Positions 35,565-43,467 of a stretch of 64,000 bases of DNA are shown here, piece after piece. A program made the position numbers and the translations under genes. The stretch spans positions 434,001-498,000 of the forward strand of contig NC_011988.1 of assembly GCF_000016285.1 (NCBI RefSeq), in the 5' to 3' direction. The notes under the pieces were generated by a model. It did no database searches. It was given only the letters and a program-made list of their open reading frames with translations, and was not told the origin of the DNA. How positions within the stretch are numbered: the first letter of the stretch is position 1; each line of letters opens with the position of its first letter. The DNA is from Allorhizobium ampelinum S4 (lineage in GTDB: Bacteria; Pseudomonadota; Alphaproteobacteria; Rhizobiales; Rhizobiaceae).

Positions 35565-36533
35565 TCAGTTGGCTGGCGCAACCCACACGGCGTCTTTGAT
35601 GTTGATTTTCTTCGGGATCAGGCCAAGCCGGAAGAAACGGTCTGCCGTCTCTTGCTGGGTTGCCACGATCTCGTCGGTAATCTTGAAAATGCCGAACTCG
35701 GCCCGGTTGGCAGCCAAAGTCTGGGCGTTGAGCGGCACGCCGGTAATCTCATGCAGGGCGGCGGCCAATTGATCGCGATTGTTGGCGGACCATTCCGCTG
35801 CAACAGTGAGCGCCTTCAATACGGTTGCCAATGTGTCGGGATGGCTTGCTGCAAAGTCGCGATTGGCGAGAAAATAGGTTTTGACGTCAAGCACTTCGCT
35901 GGAGCGGGCGAGCGTCACCAGATCATATCGGGTCTCGGCAATCGCCAGGAACGGGTCCCAGACGGCCCAGGCGTCCACCTTGTCGCTGGCAAAGGCCGCC
36001 GCCGCATCCGCCGGGCCCAGATAGACTGGGGTGATCTCGTCAAAGCCGATCCCGGCCTTTTCCAGGGCAACCACAACGAGGTTATGGGCGCTGGTACCTT
36101 TTCCGACCGCGACCTTGCGGCCCTTGAGACCGGCCAGATCCTTGATGCCGGAACTGGCCTTGACGACGATGCCTTCGCCTTTGCCATTTGGTGGTAGCGC
36201 CGCAGCATAGACGATGGCTGCCCCGGATGCCTGACCGAAAATTGGCGGCGCATCTCCTGTCCAGCCGACATGGACGGAGCCGACATTCAAGGCCTCCACC
36301 AGCGGCGGCCCGGCGGCGAACTCCACCCAGGATACCGAGGTCCCCTGCGATTTGAGAGCGGCTTCGATCACGCCCTGCTGGCGTGCGATGACGGGCAGAC
36401 CTGTTTTCTGGTAGCCGATTTTCAAGGTACCCAGTCCTTCGGCCTGAGCGCGAAATGCAGCGCCAAGCGCCAGGGAGAAGGCGAGGGAGCCAAGGGCACC
36501 TGTCGTGAACAGGCGGCGGGTCAATTCTGTCAT
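35565..36533 (-). CDS. ssuA: Aliphatic sulfonate-binding periplasmic protein (copy 1)
   Basis: 322 residues with a signal peptide (RRLFTTGALGSLAFSLALGAAFRAQA). Mature sequence has LKIGYQKTGLPVIARQQGVIEAALKSQGTSVSWVEFAAGPPLVEALNVGSVHVGWTGDAPPIFGQASG, the SsuA/NMT1-type ligand fold, and GRKVAVGKGTSAHNLVVVALEKAG. It heads the minus-strand unit and is divergent from a second ssuA-like gene. The pair share about the same layout but clearly differ in residue detail, so they may bind different sulfonates. Confidence 0.92.
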   Translation of the reverse strand: MTELTRRLFTTGALGSLAFSLALGAAFRAQAEGLGTLKIGYQKTGLPVIARQQGVIEAALKSQGTSVSWVEFAAGPPLVEALNVGSVHVGWTGDAPPIFGQASGAAIVYAAALPPNGKGEGIVVKASSGIKDLAGLKGRKVAVGKGTSAHNLVVVALEKAGIGFDEITPVYLGPADAAAAFASDKVDAWAVWDPFLAIAETRYDLVTLARSSEVLDVKTYFLANRDFAASHPDTLATVLKALTVAAEWSANNRDQLAAALHEITGVPLNAQTLAANRAEFGIFKITDEIVATQQETADRFFRLGLIPKKINIKDAVWVAPAN

Positions 36534-36589
36534 GTTGCGTCTCTTGAAAACTCGATTCCGGGCGATCGCGCCTTAGGTTAGAGTATATT

Positions 36590-36599
36590 GTCTATGGAA
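36590..36599 (-). promoter_or_regulatory. TTCCATAGAC box before ssuA copy 1
   Basis: TTTCCATAGACAATAT on the minus strand, 57 bases before the start codon; core identical to the box at 36853. Candidate operator or conserved promoter element of the sulfonate regulon. Confidence 0.5.
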
Positions 36600-36852
36600 A
36601 TAATGGAGATAAATTCGATCAATATTCCACGAACAGCGAAAACATTTTTCCTCATTCGACAGTTTTCCGGGTTGGGGCGTTCGGCGATGATGCCCTCATG
36701 TGGGTTGGGCCTGGGCCGGCGAAAACCGACCCCCGTGGCTGACTTCAGTCTCCGCATCTTCAGAAGAGACGAAATTCCGACCCCTGAAGACGGTAAAATG
36801 GCGGCAGGAAATTTCCGCAATCGTCCATAAAGCGAAAAATATTGCTTACAAA

Positions 36853-36862
36853 TTCCATAGAC
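36853..36862 (+). promoter_or_regulatory. TTCCATAGAC box before ssuA copy 2
   Basis: ATTCCATAGACTAAAT on the plus strand, 54 bases before the start codon. A related stretch (TTTCAATAGATTAAAT, 40615-40630) lies before the flavin reductase gene, in the opposite orientation relative to that gene. Confidence 0.5.
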
Positions 36863-36915
36863 TAAATCATCATATAGGCCTGACGAACGCGACAGACCGA
36901 AGAAAGAGACCGCTG

Positions 36916-37881
36916 ATGATCAACCGCAGACAGACCCTTGGCTTGCTTGGCGCTGCCAGCACCATCCTCGCCTTGCCGGCAATCCGTACCGCCCAGGCGG
37001 CAACCACGACATTGCGGATCGGCTGGCAGAAGAATGGTGTGCTGGCGCTGGCCAAGCGCACGGGCGCGCTGGAAAAGCGTTTGGCTACACGCGGCGTCAC
37101 CGTGACCTGGGCTGAATTTACCTCAGGCCCGCCGCTTCTGGAAGCGCTGGGCGCCGGTGCGCTCGACTTCGGTCCGACAGGCGATGTGCCGCCACTGTTT
37201 GCCCAGGCGGCGGGCGGCAATCTCCTTTATGTCGGCACGTACAAGGGAGCACCCTCCGGCACGGCATTGCTTGTTCACAAGGATTCACCGATCCAGTCGA
37301 TTGCCGATCTCAAGGGCAAGAAGCTTGCCTTCAAGCGTGGTTCGAGCGCCCACAATTTCGTGGTCAAGGCGCTGAAAACGGCCGGATTGACGCGATCAGA
37401 TGTCAAGGCTGCGGATCTGTCGCCTGCCGATGCGGGGGCGGCATTCAAATCCGGAAATGTCGATGCCTGGGCAATCTGGGACCCTTATTTTGCGGTGGCC
37501 GAGACCGATCCTAATGCCAGGGTGTTGACGACCGCCAGCGGTATTGTCGATAGCTGGAGCTTCTATTTCGGCAATGGTGATTTCACCAGTAAAAACCCGG
37601 AGGTGATCACCGATGTGATCGATGAATTGCGCAAGACCGGCGTTTGGGCGCAGAGCCATCTGGATGAGACGATTACAGCGCTCGCCGAAATCACTGGCGT
37701 GCCGCGCGACACGACAAAGACCGTGCTGACCCGGCCCGGCGCCGATCTCGGCAGCGTGTCTACCCTGAACGATGAAGCCATCGCCTATCAGCAGGCCTTG
37801 GCCGACGAGTTTCACGCCCTGCAAATTCTGCCGAAGCCTTTGAAGATCGCCGAGATCGTCTGGCGCCCGAAGGCCAGCTGA
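36916..37881 (+). CDS. Aliphatic sulfonate-binding periplasmic protein (copy 2)
   Basis: 321 residues from MINRRQTLGLLGAASTILALPAIRTAQA, a twin-arginine-like signal; the frame is open to 36700 but lacks family sequence. The mature region LRIGWQKNGVLALAKRTGALEKRLATRGVTVTWAEFTSGPPLLEALGAGALDFGPTGDVPPLFAQAAG parallels copy 1. It sits 25 bases before ssuD, so this copy is cotranscribed with the monooxygenase while copy 1 is with the permease and ATPase. Confidence 0.92.
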   Translation: MINRRQTLGLLGAASTILALPAIRTAQAATTTLRIGWQKNGVLALAKRTGALEKRLATRGVTVTWAEFTSGPPLLEALGAGALDFGPTGDVPPLFAQAAGGNLLYVGTYKGAPSGTALLVHKDSPIQSIADLKGKKLAFKRGSSAHNFVVKALKTAGLTRSDVKAADLSPADAGAAFKSGNVDAWAIWDPYFAVAETDPNARVLTTASGIVDSWSFYFGNGDFTSKNPEVITDVIDELRKTGVWAQSHLDETITALAEITGVPRDTTKTVLTRPGADLGSVSTLNDEAIAYQQALADEFHALQILPKPLKIAEIVWRPKAS

Positions 37882-37906
37882 ACCATTTCCATGAAAGGAC
37901 TTGTCC

Positions 37907-39097
37907 ATGACTAAAACGTCCAATGCGCAAAATGCGCGGCCCATCGATTTTCTCTGGTTCATCCCCACGTCGGGTGACGGCACCTATCTCGGCTCCAACG
38001 ATCTGACCCGCCCGGTCGATCACGGCTATCTGCGTGAGATTGCCAGCGCTGTCGACCGGCTCGGCTATTACGGCGTATTGCTGCCAACGGGGGTCGCCTG
38101 TGAGGAATCCTTCGTCACGGCGGCGTCGTTGGCTGCCCATACGCAGAAACTGAAATTTCTGGTCGCCATTCGCCCCGGCACGGCGTCGCCCGCCTATTAC
38201 GCGCGGTTGGCGGTCGCCCTGGACCGGGTCTCGAATGGTCGCACGCTGCTGAATATCGTTGTCGGCGGCAGCCCGACGGAATTGGCGGGCGATGGTATTT
38301 TCGTCTCCCATGACGAACGCTATGCCCATGCCGACGAGTTTTTCACCGTCTGGGAAGATCTTCTGAGCAAGGGCCATGCCGACCTGAATGGCAAGTATAT
38401 TCGCGCTGAGGGGGCGCGCCTGGGCTTTCCGCCGGTACAATCGCCGCGTCCGCCGCTCTATTTCGGCGGCTCCTCGGACGCCGGGATCGACTTTGCCGCC
38501 CGTCGCGTCGACAAATACCTGACCTGGGGCGAACCGCCAGCGCAGGTCAAGGAAAAGGTCGATGCCGTACGCGCTGCCGCTGCCCGCAGCGGGCGGGATG
38601 TCTCCTTTGGCATCCGTCTGCACTTTATCGTCCGCGAAACCGATGAAGAGGCCTGGGCCGCCGCAGACAAGCTGATCTCGAAACTGTCGGATGAAACCAT
38701 CCGCGAAACCCAGGCCCGCTTTGCCAAGGAATCCGATTCTGTCGGCCAACGCCGCATGACTGAATTGCATAATGGCCGGCGCGATAAGCTGGAAGTCTCG
38801 CCCAATCTGTGGGCCGGGGTGGGGCTGGTGCGGGCAGGGGCCGGTACGGCCCTCGTTGGTTCGCCGGAAACGGTGGCGGAGCGCCTGCGGGAATATCAGG
38901 CCATCGGCATTGATACGGTGATCGGCTCCGGCTATCCGCACCTGGAGGAAGCCTACCGTGTCGCGGAACTGCTGTTTCCGAAGCTTGGTCTGGGCAGGTC
39001 GAATGAAAACGACATTAAGCACAGCGACTTCGCCGATTCGAAAGTCTTTGCCGGCGGAGGCCATTCCGGTGGTTTCCGGGTCGTTTCCGGCTCCTGA
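37907..39097 (+). CDS. ssuD: FMNH2-dependent alkanesulfonate monooxygenase
   Basis: 396 residues from [29 protein letters not shown], with AAAGGA upstream. Luciferase-like barrel: [53 protein letters not shown], and the SsuD loop [31 protein letters not shown]. It splits alkanesulfonates to aldehyde and sulfite using reduced FMN from a separate reductase; a flavin reductase gene lies 0.9 kb downstream on the other strand. Ends in a clear terminator. Confidence 0.95.
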   Translation: MTKTSNAQNARPIDFLWFIPTSGDGTYLGSNDLTRPVDHGYLREIASAVDRLGYYGVLLPTGVACEESFVTAASLAAHTQKLKFLVAIRPGTASPAYYARLAVALDRVSNGRTLLNIVVGGSPTELAGDGIFVSHDERYAHADEFFTVWEDLLSKGHADLNGKYIRAEGARLGFPPVQSPRPPLYFGGSSDAGIDFAARRVDKYLTWGEPPAQVKEKVDAVRAAAARSGRDVSFGIRLHFIVRETDEEAWAAADKLISKLSDETIRETQARFAKESDSVGQRRMTELHNGRRDKLEVSPNLWAGVGLVRAGAGTALVGSPETVAERLREYQAIGIDTVIGSGYPHLEEAYRVAELLFPKLGLGRSNENDIKHSDFADSKVFAGGGHSGGFRVVSGS

Positions 39098-39126
39098 CAC
39101 CCTTTAATTGTCGCTCATGCGCCATG

Positions 39127-39163
39127 CCGCTCCGGATTAAGCCGGGGCGGTGTTGCCTTTTTT
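39127..39163 (+). terminator. Rho-independent terminator after ssuD
   Basis: CCGCTCCGG (39127-39135) pairs with CCGGGGCGG (39142-39150) with one G-U pair, followed by TGTTGCCTTTTTT. Confidence 0.75.
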
Positions 39164-39366
39164 GATGCTTCCATGCAACGAACGGCGGTGAAACGTCGGT
39201 CGATCTGACGTTTGCCAGCCACAATCCCTTGCGGCAAAGCTTGAATATGAAATACATAATTTTTATATGTTTTTAAAGTTCACGCTGTAGTTTGGCTTTA
39301 TTGCCATGGTGAAATGCGGATGGGGCCGAGATTTGTCGGCCCGGAATGTTGGGAAAGCAGACAGTC

Positions 39367-39834
39367 ATGCTGACGAAAAAAGGCAAATACGGTTTGAAAG
39401 CGCTGGTGGATCTGGCTCAGCTTGGACCGGGTGAAACAGCGTTCATCAGCGAGATTGCGCTCAGAAACAACATTCCGAAGAAGTTTCTCGACACCATTCT
39501 TCTCGAATTGCGCAATGGTGGCATCCTGCGGTCGAAAAAAGGCCCGGGCGGCGGTTACTCCCTGTCGCATCCCGCCAGCGAAATCCGTATTGGCCACGCC
39601 ATTCGCCTGCTGGATGGGCCGCTTGCGCCGATCCGTTGTGCCAGCCGCACCGCTTTCGAAGCTTGCGATGATTGTGCCGATCCGGTCAACTGTCAGGTCC
39701 GGCGGTCGATGACCCAGGTGCGGGACGCCATTGCGGCTATTCTCGACAATATGACACTGGAACAATTCGTCGCTACGCCAAGCCTGAATGAGCTGACGCA
39801 GGATGAGCAGCAGGAAAAGCGCGCTACTGCATAA
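39367..39834 (+). CDS. Rrf2-family transcriptional regulator with four cysteines
   Basis: 155 residues from MLTKKGKYGLKALVDLAQ (an ATG seven codons earlier is possible). N-terminal winged helix with FISEIALRNNIPKKFLDTILLELRNGGILRSKKGPGGGYSLSHP. Cysteines at 91, 100, 103 and 109 (RCASRTAFEACDDCADPVNC) fall where IscR/NsrR/CymR relatives bind an Fe-S cluster. It stands between ssuD and the flavin reductase, so control of sulfur or cysteine status genes is a fair inference, not shown. Confidence 0.88.
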   Translation: MLTKKGKYGLKALVDLAQLGPGETAFISEIALRNNIPKKFLDTILLELRNGGILRSKKGPGGGYSLSHPASEIRIGHAIRLLDGPLAPIRCASRTAFEACDDCADPVNCQVRRSMTQVRDAIAAILDNMTLEQFVATPSLNELTQDEQQEKRATA

Positions 39835-39929
39835 TTCCTTAAATCGGCTTGGATTTATGGCTAAAATTATGCAGCAGATGTAAAGCGCTACGGCAGACCT
39901 CTAGTATGAAACATGTCCGTCGAATACAG

Positions 39930-39973
39930 AAATCAGCCTGCCGGATCTGAATAATCCGGCAGGCTGATTTTTT
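39930..39973. terminator. Strong bidirectional terminator
   Basis: AAATCAGCCTGCCGGAT and its complement (39930-39946, 39954-39970) form a perfect 17-base stem with a 7-base loop, followed by a T run, between the converging Rrf2 and flavin reductase genes. Confidence 0.9.
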
Positions 39974-39988
39974 GCTGTGGCCGCAAGG

Positions 39989-40537
39989 TCAGCCCAAAAT
40001 CGGTGTGAAATTGCCGTAACGGCCGTTCTGATAGGCCAGTGGGTTGCCTTCGCCGAGCTGGATCGAAATGACCCTGCCAATGATGATGCCGTGGCTATGG
40101 CGGTCGATGATCTCTTCCACTTCGCAGTCGATTGCGGCGAGCGCGCCGACCAGCAGCGATGCGCCGCTAGGCCCGACCAGCCAATTTGACCCGTCATAGC
40201 GGGCCTCTCCCTTCAGACCCCCAACGCCGGCAAAACGATTGGCGACAGGCTCGTCATGGCTCGCAAGGATGTTGAGGCCGAAATGACCGTATTTCCGGAT
40301 CACCGGATAGCTGGAAGAGGTCCGGTTGATATTGACGATAACCGTTGGAGGATCGACCGACAAAGCGGTGGCGGAGGTCACGGTTGCACCAGTGCGCTCT
40401 GGCCCCTGGCCCGCCGTGATCACCGAAACCTGGCCGCTGACGTGGCGCATGGCCGATTTCAGCAGACCCGGATCGGCGGACGGCTGCGGATAGGGCGTAG
40501 CGTTGGCGTCCTTGCGCGGCATGGTGAGGATCGTCAT
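39989..40537 (-). CDS. Flavin reductase-like protein (HpaC/RutF family)
   Basis: 182 residues from MTILTMPRKDANATPY, with GGAG upstream; the frame is open to 40612. Flavin-reductase-like split barrel with MRHVSGQVSVITAG, GATVTSATALSVDPPTVIVNINRTSSSYPVI and HGIIIGRVISIQLGEGNPLAYQNGRYG. Reduces FMN or FAD with NAD(P)H. The ssu context suggests that it supplies FMNH2 to SsuD, replacing the usual SsuE, but it could serve one of the other flavin enzymes in the window. Confidence 0.88.
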   Translation of the reverse strand: MTILTMPRKDANATPYPQPSADPGLLKSAMRHVSGQVSVITAGQGPERTGATVTSATALSVDPPTVIVNINRTSSSYPVIRKYGHFGLNILASHDEPVANRFAGVGGLKGEARYDGSNWLVGPSGASLLVGALAAIDCEVEEIIDRHSHGIIIGRVISIQLGEGNPLAYQNGRYGNFTPILG

Positions 40538-40728
40538 GAGCAATCTCCAATTGGCTGTCTTTTCCTGCCGGTCAAAATGGAATCTCACGGCTCTTTTGTC
40601 AAAGTAATCCATAATTTCAATAGATTAAATTATGAGAAGAAAATTCTAAAAAATGGCGGTCTTTTGCACTCCTTGACCCGTAAACCTTTCAAGGCCGACA
40701 TGCTGCCGACATAATGTGCTATAAACGG

Positions 40729-40767
40729 GAGAGCCTATCAGATTTGGACTGAACCAGATGGGCTCTC
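40729..40767. repeat. 39-base palindromic element, copy 2
   Basis: GAGAGCC and GGCTCTC ends around 25 bases that include the TGAACC core, same length as the copy at 13005-13043. The ends have changed together (T to C and A to G), which keeps the pairing. Confidence 0.6.
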
Positions 40768-40789
40768 ACTTCTCTTGGTTTCAGGTGTC

Positions 40790-40875
40790 TTTTCACGAAA
40801 ACCGGAGTCCACTTTTCCGAGAGTATTTTCAGCAAAAGTGCGCAGCGGGTTTGCGTCCGGAAATGCTCTAACGCA
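40790..40875. repeat. Rhizobial-style intergenic repeat (GTCCGGAAATGC type), copy 1
   Basis: Contains TTTTCACGAAAACCGG, AAAAGTG and TTTGCGTCCGGAAATGCTCT, which reappear in related order at 42118-42178 (CCGGTTTTCCGTCCGGAAATGCGT). Dispersed repeat, no coding. Confidence 0.5.
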
Positions 40876-40901
40876 AACTGCTGGCAGCATTCATCGGCAA
40901 G

Positions 40902-42074
40902 TTATCCATTGGAATCATCATCTGAAAAACCGCTCAAGCCAAGTGTGCCCTTGCGCAAAAGCGAAACGATGATAGCGGCTTCAGCACTTTGGAACTCGAC
41001 ACCGCCAAGAGGCGTGGTTGCATGTGCAAAGCGTGGGTCCGCTGCGACAGACTGAGCGATTGTCGAGGCTTCCACGGCGGCTGCATTGGCTGCCGATGCG
41101 ATCAGGAAGGCGGTATGTCGATGCCGGTCCTGTGTGCCGATCTGGGCGGCATCGATGGCGCTGGCGGCTTTCTCGATAACGGCTTCGGCTGTTGCCAATC
41201 GCAGGGCGGCATCGGCGATGGCGCCGGTTTTTGATGGGTCAAAATCGGGTTCGAACGTCTCATCAGGCAGATGAGAGGGGGCCAATACCGGGCTTCCGAA
41301 CAATTGGCTGAATGCAGCTTTGCCTCTCCCTAGTTCCACCGCTGCCTGCAAAAGCAGCTCCATGGCCTGAGGCACATCCGGCCCCTGGGCCGGACGACGG
41401 GTCTGCAATTGCGCGTCCTTTTCGCCTCTCTGGTCGCGAAACAGCACGGGCTCACCTCGATCCGGCTGGCTTTTGTCTGAAAGGGAATTGGCGATCGGCG
41501 TCATCGTCGCCGTTCCCCCAGGGAAAAACAGATGGGCTGGCTCTTCAACCTGGTCATGGACGGAAACCATGATCCAATCGGCAGAAGTAGCGTTCGGTGA
41601 CGCCATGCCGGTGCCATTCAATGACCAGCCAAGTCCATTATAGGAAAGGTGCAGGCCCCTGTCTTTCAGGCTTGCCGCAGACGGTGCTTTGACGCGTGCC
41701 AGACGCATGCCTGCCAGTGCGGCAGCAAAGAAATAGGATTTCTGCGCTTCGCTGCCATGGCTGCGCAACAGCTCCAATGCACTATAATGGCCCGCAAGCA
41801 TGGCCCCCAATGTGGAACAAGCCTTTGCCAAAACACAGCAAATGGTCGATAACAACACATTCGAAACGTCGATCCCGCCGTAATCGGTCGAGACGGAAAT
41901 GCCGAGTAGCCCCGACCTGAGCAGATGGTCGAGGATTGTTTTTTCATAGGACCCGTCATCTGCCGACATTGCAGTTTCGGCCAGGAGATGCGCGCAGCCA
42001 AGGGCTTCGTCTTCGGCTTTGATGAAGGCAACTGGTCTAGCCAGTCGGTCGAAAACGGGCGAGAATGTTCCCAT
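40902..42074 (-). CDS. Divergent SfnB-like acyl-CoA dehydrogenase-fold protein
   Basis: 390 residues. The N-terminal half matches the acyl-CoA dehydrogenase layout of SfnB-type sulfur-acquisition oxidoreductases (LLRSGLLGISVSTDYGGIDVSNVLLSTICCVLAKACSTLGAMLAGHYSALELLRSHGSEAQKSYFF), and the C-terminal helical half keeps AMELLLQAAVELGRGKAAF. The middle, about residues 165-235, has lost the usual flavin-contacting strands and reads DKSQPDRGEPVLFRDQRGEKDAQLQTRRPAQG. Either a fast-evolving relative or a decaying gene. Position next to ssu genes supports a sulfur link. Confidence 0.7.
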   Translation of the reverse strand: MGTFSPVFDRLARPVAFIKAEDEALGCAHLLAETAMSADDGSYEKTILDHLLRSGLLGISVSTDYGGIDVSNVLLSTICCVLAKACSTLGAMLAGHYSALELLRSHGSEAQKSYFFAAALAGMRLARVKAPSAASLKDRGLHLSYNGLGWSLNGTGMASPNATSADWIMVSVHDQVEEPAHLFFPGGTATMTPIANSLSDKSQPDRGEPVLFRDQRGEKDAQLQTRRPAQGPDVPQAMELLLQAAVELGRGKAAFSQLFGSPVLAPSHLPDETFEPDFDPSKTGAIADAALRLATAEAVIEKAASAIDAAQIGTQDRHRHTAFLIASAANAAAVEASTIAQSVAADPRFAHATTPLGGVEFQSAEAAIIVSLLRKGTLGLSGFSDDDSNG

Positions 42075-42117
42075 GACGGCATCTCCCTTTTGTCTCGATT
42101 TCGAAATTCAGGACCAG

Positions 42118-42218
42118 AGCATTTCCAGGAAAAGTGGAGACCGGTTTTCCGTCCGGAAATGCGTAAAAACAAAGAGTTAGAGCGTTACTGCGGTTACATG
42201 TAGAGCAGAAACGCTCTA
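42118..42218. repeat. Rhizobial-style intergenic repeat (GTCCGGAAATGC type), copy 2, with terminal inverted repeat
   Basis: GAGCATTTCC..GAAAAGTGGAGACCGGTTTTCCGTCCGGAAATGCGT, then AAAAACAAAGAGT and a perfect 9-base inverted pair TAGAGCGTT (42178-42186) and AACGCTCTA (42210-42218). Typical of dispersed rhizobial elements. Confidence 0.55.
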
Positions 42219-42275
42219 GTGACGTCTCTTCCCGATTCACGAGAGCCGGAACCCGCCAAACAGGTGGGCAATAAA

Positions 42276-42291
42276 CGATATTATCATATCG
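42276..42291. promoter_or_regulatory. Perfect inverted repeat CGATAT-TATC-ATATCG
   Basis: Six-base arms, four-base spacer, between the LysR stop and the SfnB-like start, followed by GATAGATTTTGTATAG. Candidate operator of the minus-strand SfnB-like gene; only symmetry supports it. Confidence 0.35.
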
Positions 42292-42347
42292 ATAGATTTT
42301 GTATAGTTTCCTTTTCAAAGGGTTGTGGGGTCTGTGACGTCGTTGTT

Positions 42348-43259
42348 TCAGCCCTCATTGAGTCTGGCTTCGAGCAGAAGTTTTACCAGCCAATCCACGA
42401 AAACCCGGACCTTGTTGCTCAAATGCCGGTTCGGCGGATAGACGATATAGAGAGGAAGCGGCTCACGCCTCCACTCCGCCAGCACTTGCACCAATTCGCC
42501 CGATGCGAGGAGGCTGGCAGCCATGAATCGGGGAATTGGCGCAATACCGAGGCCGTTCTGGGCGCACGTCATATAGGTGCGGCTATCGTTGACAGACACG
42601 ATGTAGCGGGCGCTGATCTCCAACTCTTCCTTGTCTTTTTTGAACGTGAACGGCATTTTCCGGCTATTGTTGCTGCTGAAATAGTTCACGCAATAGTGGT
42701 GGTTTTCCAGCTCGCGCGGATGGGCCGGGATGCCGAATTTTTCGATATATCGGGGTGCGACGCAGGTGATCATTTCCACGTCGCAAACCCGTCTGGCGAT
42801 CAGCGACTGATCGGACGGCGTGCCGGCCCGCAAGGCGCAATCGACGTTTTCGGCAAGATAATCGACCATCCGGTCGCTGACGCCGAGATCGATGTGCATA
42901 TCTGGAAATTTCTGATGAAAGTCGCAGAGGGACGGCACGACAATCCAGTCGGAAAAGGCGCCGGACATTTCGACACGCAAGCGTCCGCGGGGTGTGCTTT
43001 GCGCATTGGAAAGACTTTCGTCCAGCTCAGCCAGTTCCGAAACGATCTGGACGGCTCGCTCATAATACAAGGCCCCGTCCGTGGTCACCATGACGCGACG
43101 GGTGGTCCGGTTGAGCAGTTTGGTTTGCAAATGGGCTTCCAACCCCTGGATGAGATTGGTGACCGTTGCCTTCGGCATATCAAGCCGTTCAGCCGCACGG
43201 GTAAAGTTGCCGGTTTCCACCACGCGAATAAAGGCGCGCATTGCCGAGAGCTGGTCCAT
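42348..43259 (-). CDS. LysR-family transcriptional regulator
   Basis: 303 residues from MDQLSAMRAFIRVVETGNFTRAAERLDMPKATVTNLIQGLEAHLQTKLLNRTTRRVMVTTDG, the standard LysR helix-turn-helix start; the open frame beyond 43259 is not family-like. The effector domain has LRVEMSGAFSDWIVVPSLCDFHQKFPDMHIDLGVSDRMVDYLAENVDCALRAG, the TrpI/GcvA-like group. Divergent from the esterase-like gene and the RND pump across 208 bases, so it probably controls the efflux operon. Confidence 0.92.
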   Translation of the reverse strand: MDQLSAMRAFIRVVETGNFTRAAERLDMPKATVTNLIQGLEAHLQTKLLNRTTRRVMVTTDGALYYERAVQIVSELAELDESLSNAQSTPRGRLRVEMSGAFSDWIVVPSLCDFHQKFPDMHIDLGVSDRMVDYLAENVDCALRAGTPSDQSLIARRVCDVEMITCVAPRYIEKFGIPAHPRELENHHYCVNYFSSNNSRKMPFTFKKDKEELEISARYIVSVNDSRTYMTCAQNGLGIAPIPRFMAASLLASGELVQVLAEWRREPLPLYIVYPPNRHLSNKVRVFVDWLVKLLLEARLNEG

Positions 43260-43467
43260 GGGAGTTGGCCTTGTTGATGTGCGTTGCACTATTATTCGAA
43301 AATACGAACAGTGTAGTAAGAAAACGCCAGCTTGTTCCAATTGGCGAATAACAATAGATTTTACATGAAATTGCAAGCGTGCATATCATATCTCGTCTCG
43401 GGGGCCGCTGGTCGGACCAGGGAAAATCAGAAGTCCCGAACGTTGGGGCTTAAGGAAAGCCTAAGCA

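Larger units (their letters stand above)
36534..36915. promoter_or_regulatory. 382-base divergent promoter region between the two ssuA genes
   Basis: No gene; the open frames inside are shadows. It is AT-rich near both ends. The same ten bases, TTCCATAGAC, occur 57 bases before the minus-strand ssuA (36590-36599, on the minus strand) and 54 bases before the plus-strand ssuA (36853-36862), each in the same direction as its gene. Confidence 0.6.
40538..40901. other. 364-base intergenic region with repeats
   Basis: No gene. Holds the TTTCAATAGATTAAAT stretch (40615-40630), a 39-base palindromic element (40729-40767) and a second type of rhizobial-style repeat (about 40790-40875). Beyond these I see nothing. 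Confidence 0.6.

Noticed and set aside
37760..39100. 446-codon open frame on the minus strand opposite ssuD
   Set aside because: Antisense shadow of ssuD in high-GC DNA; no domain-like sequence or start signals.
12946..42218. CRISPR array or transposon from the repeated palindromes
   Set aside because: Copies are few, irregularly spaced, diverged and without spacers or transposase; they fit dispersed intergenic palindromes.
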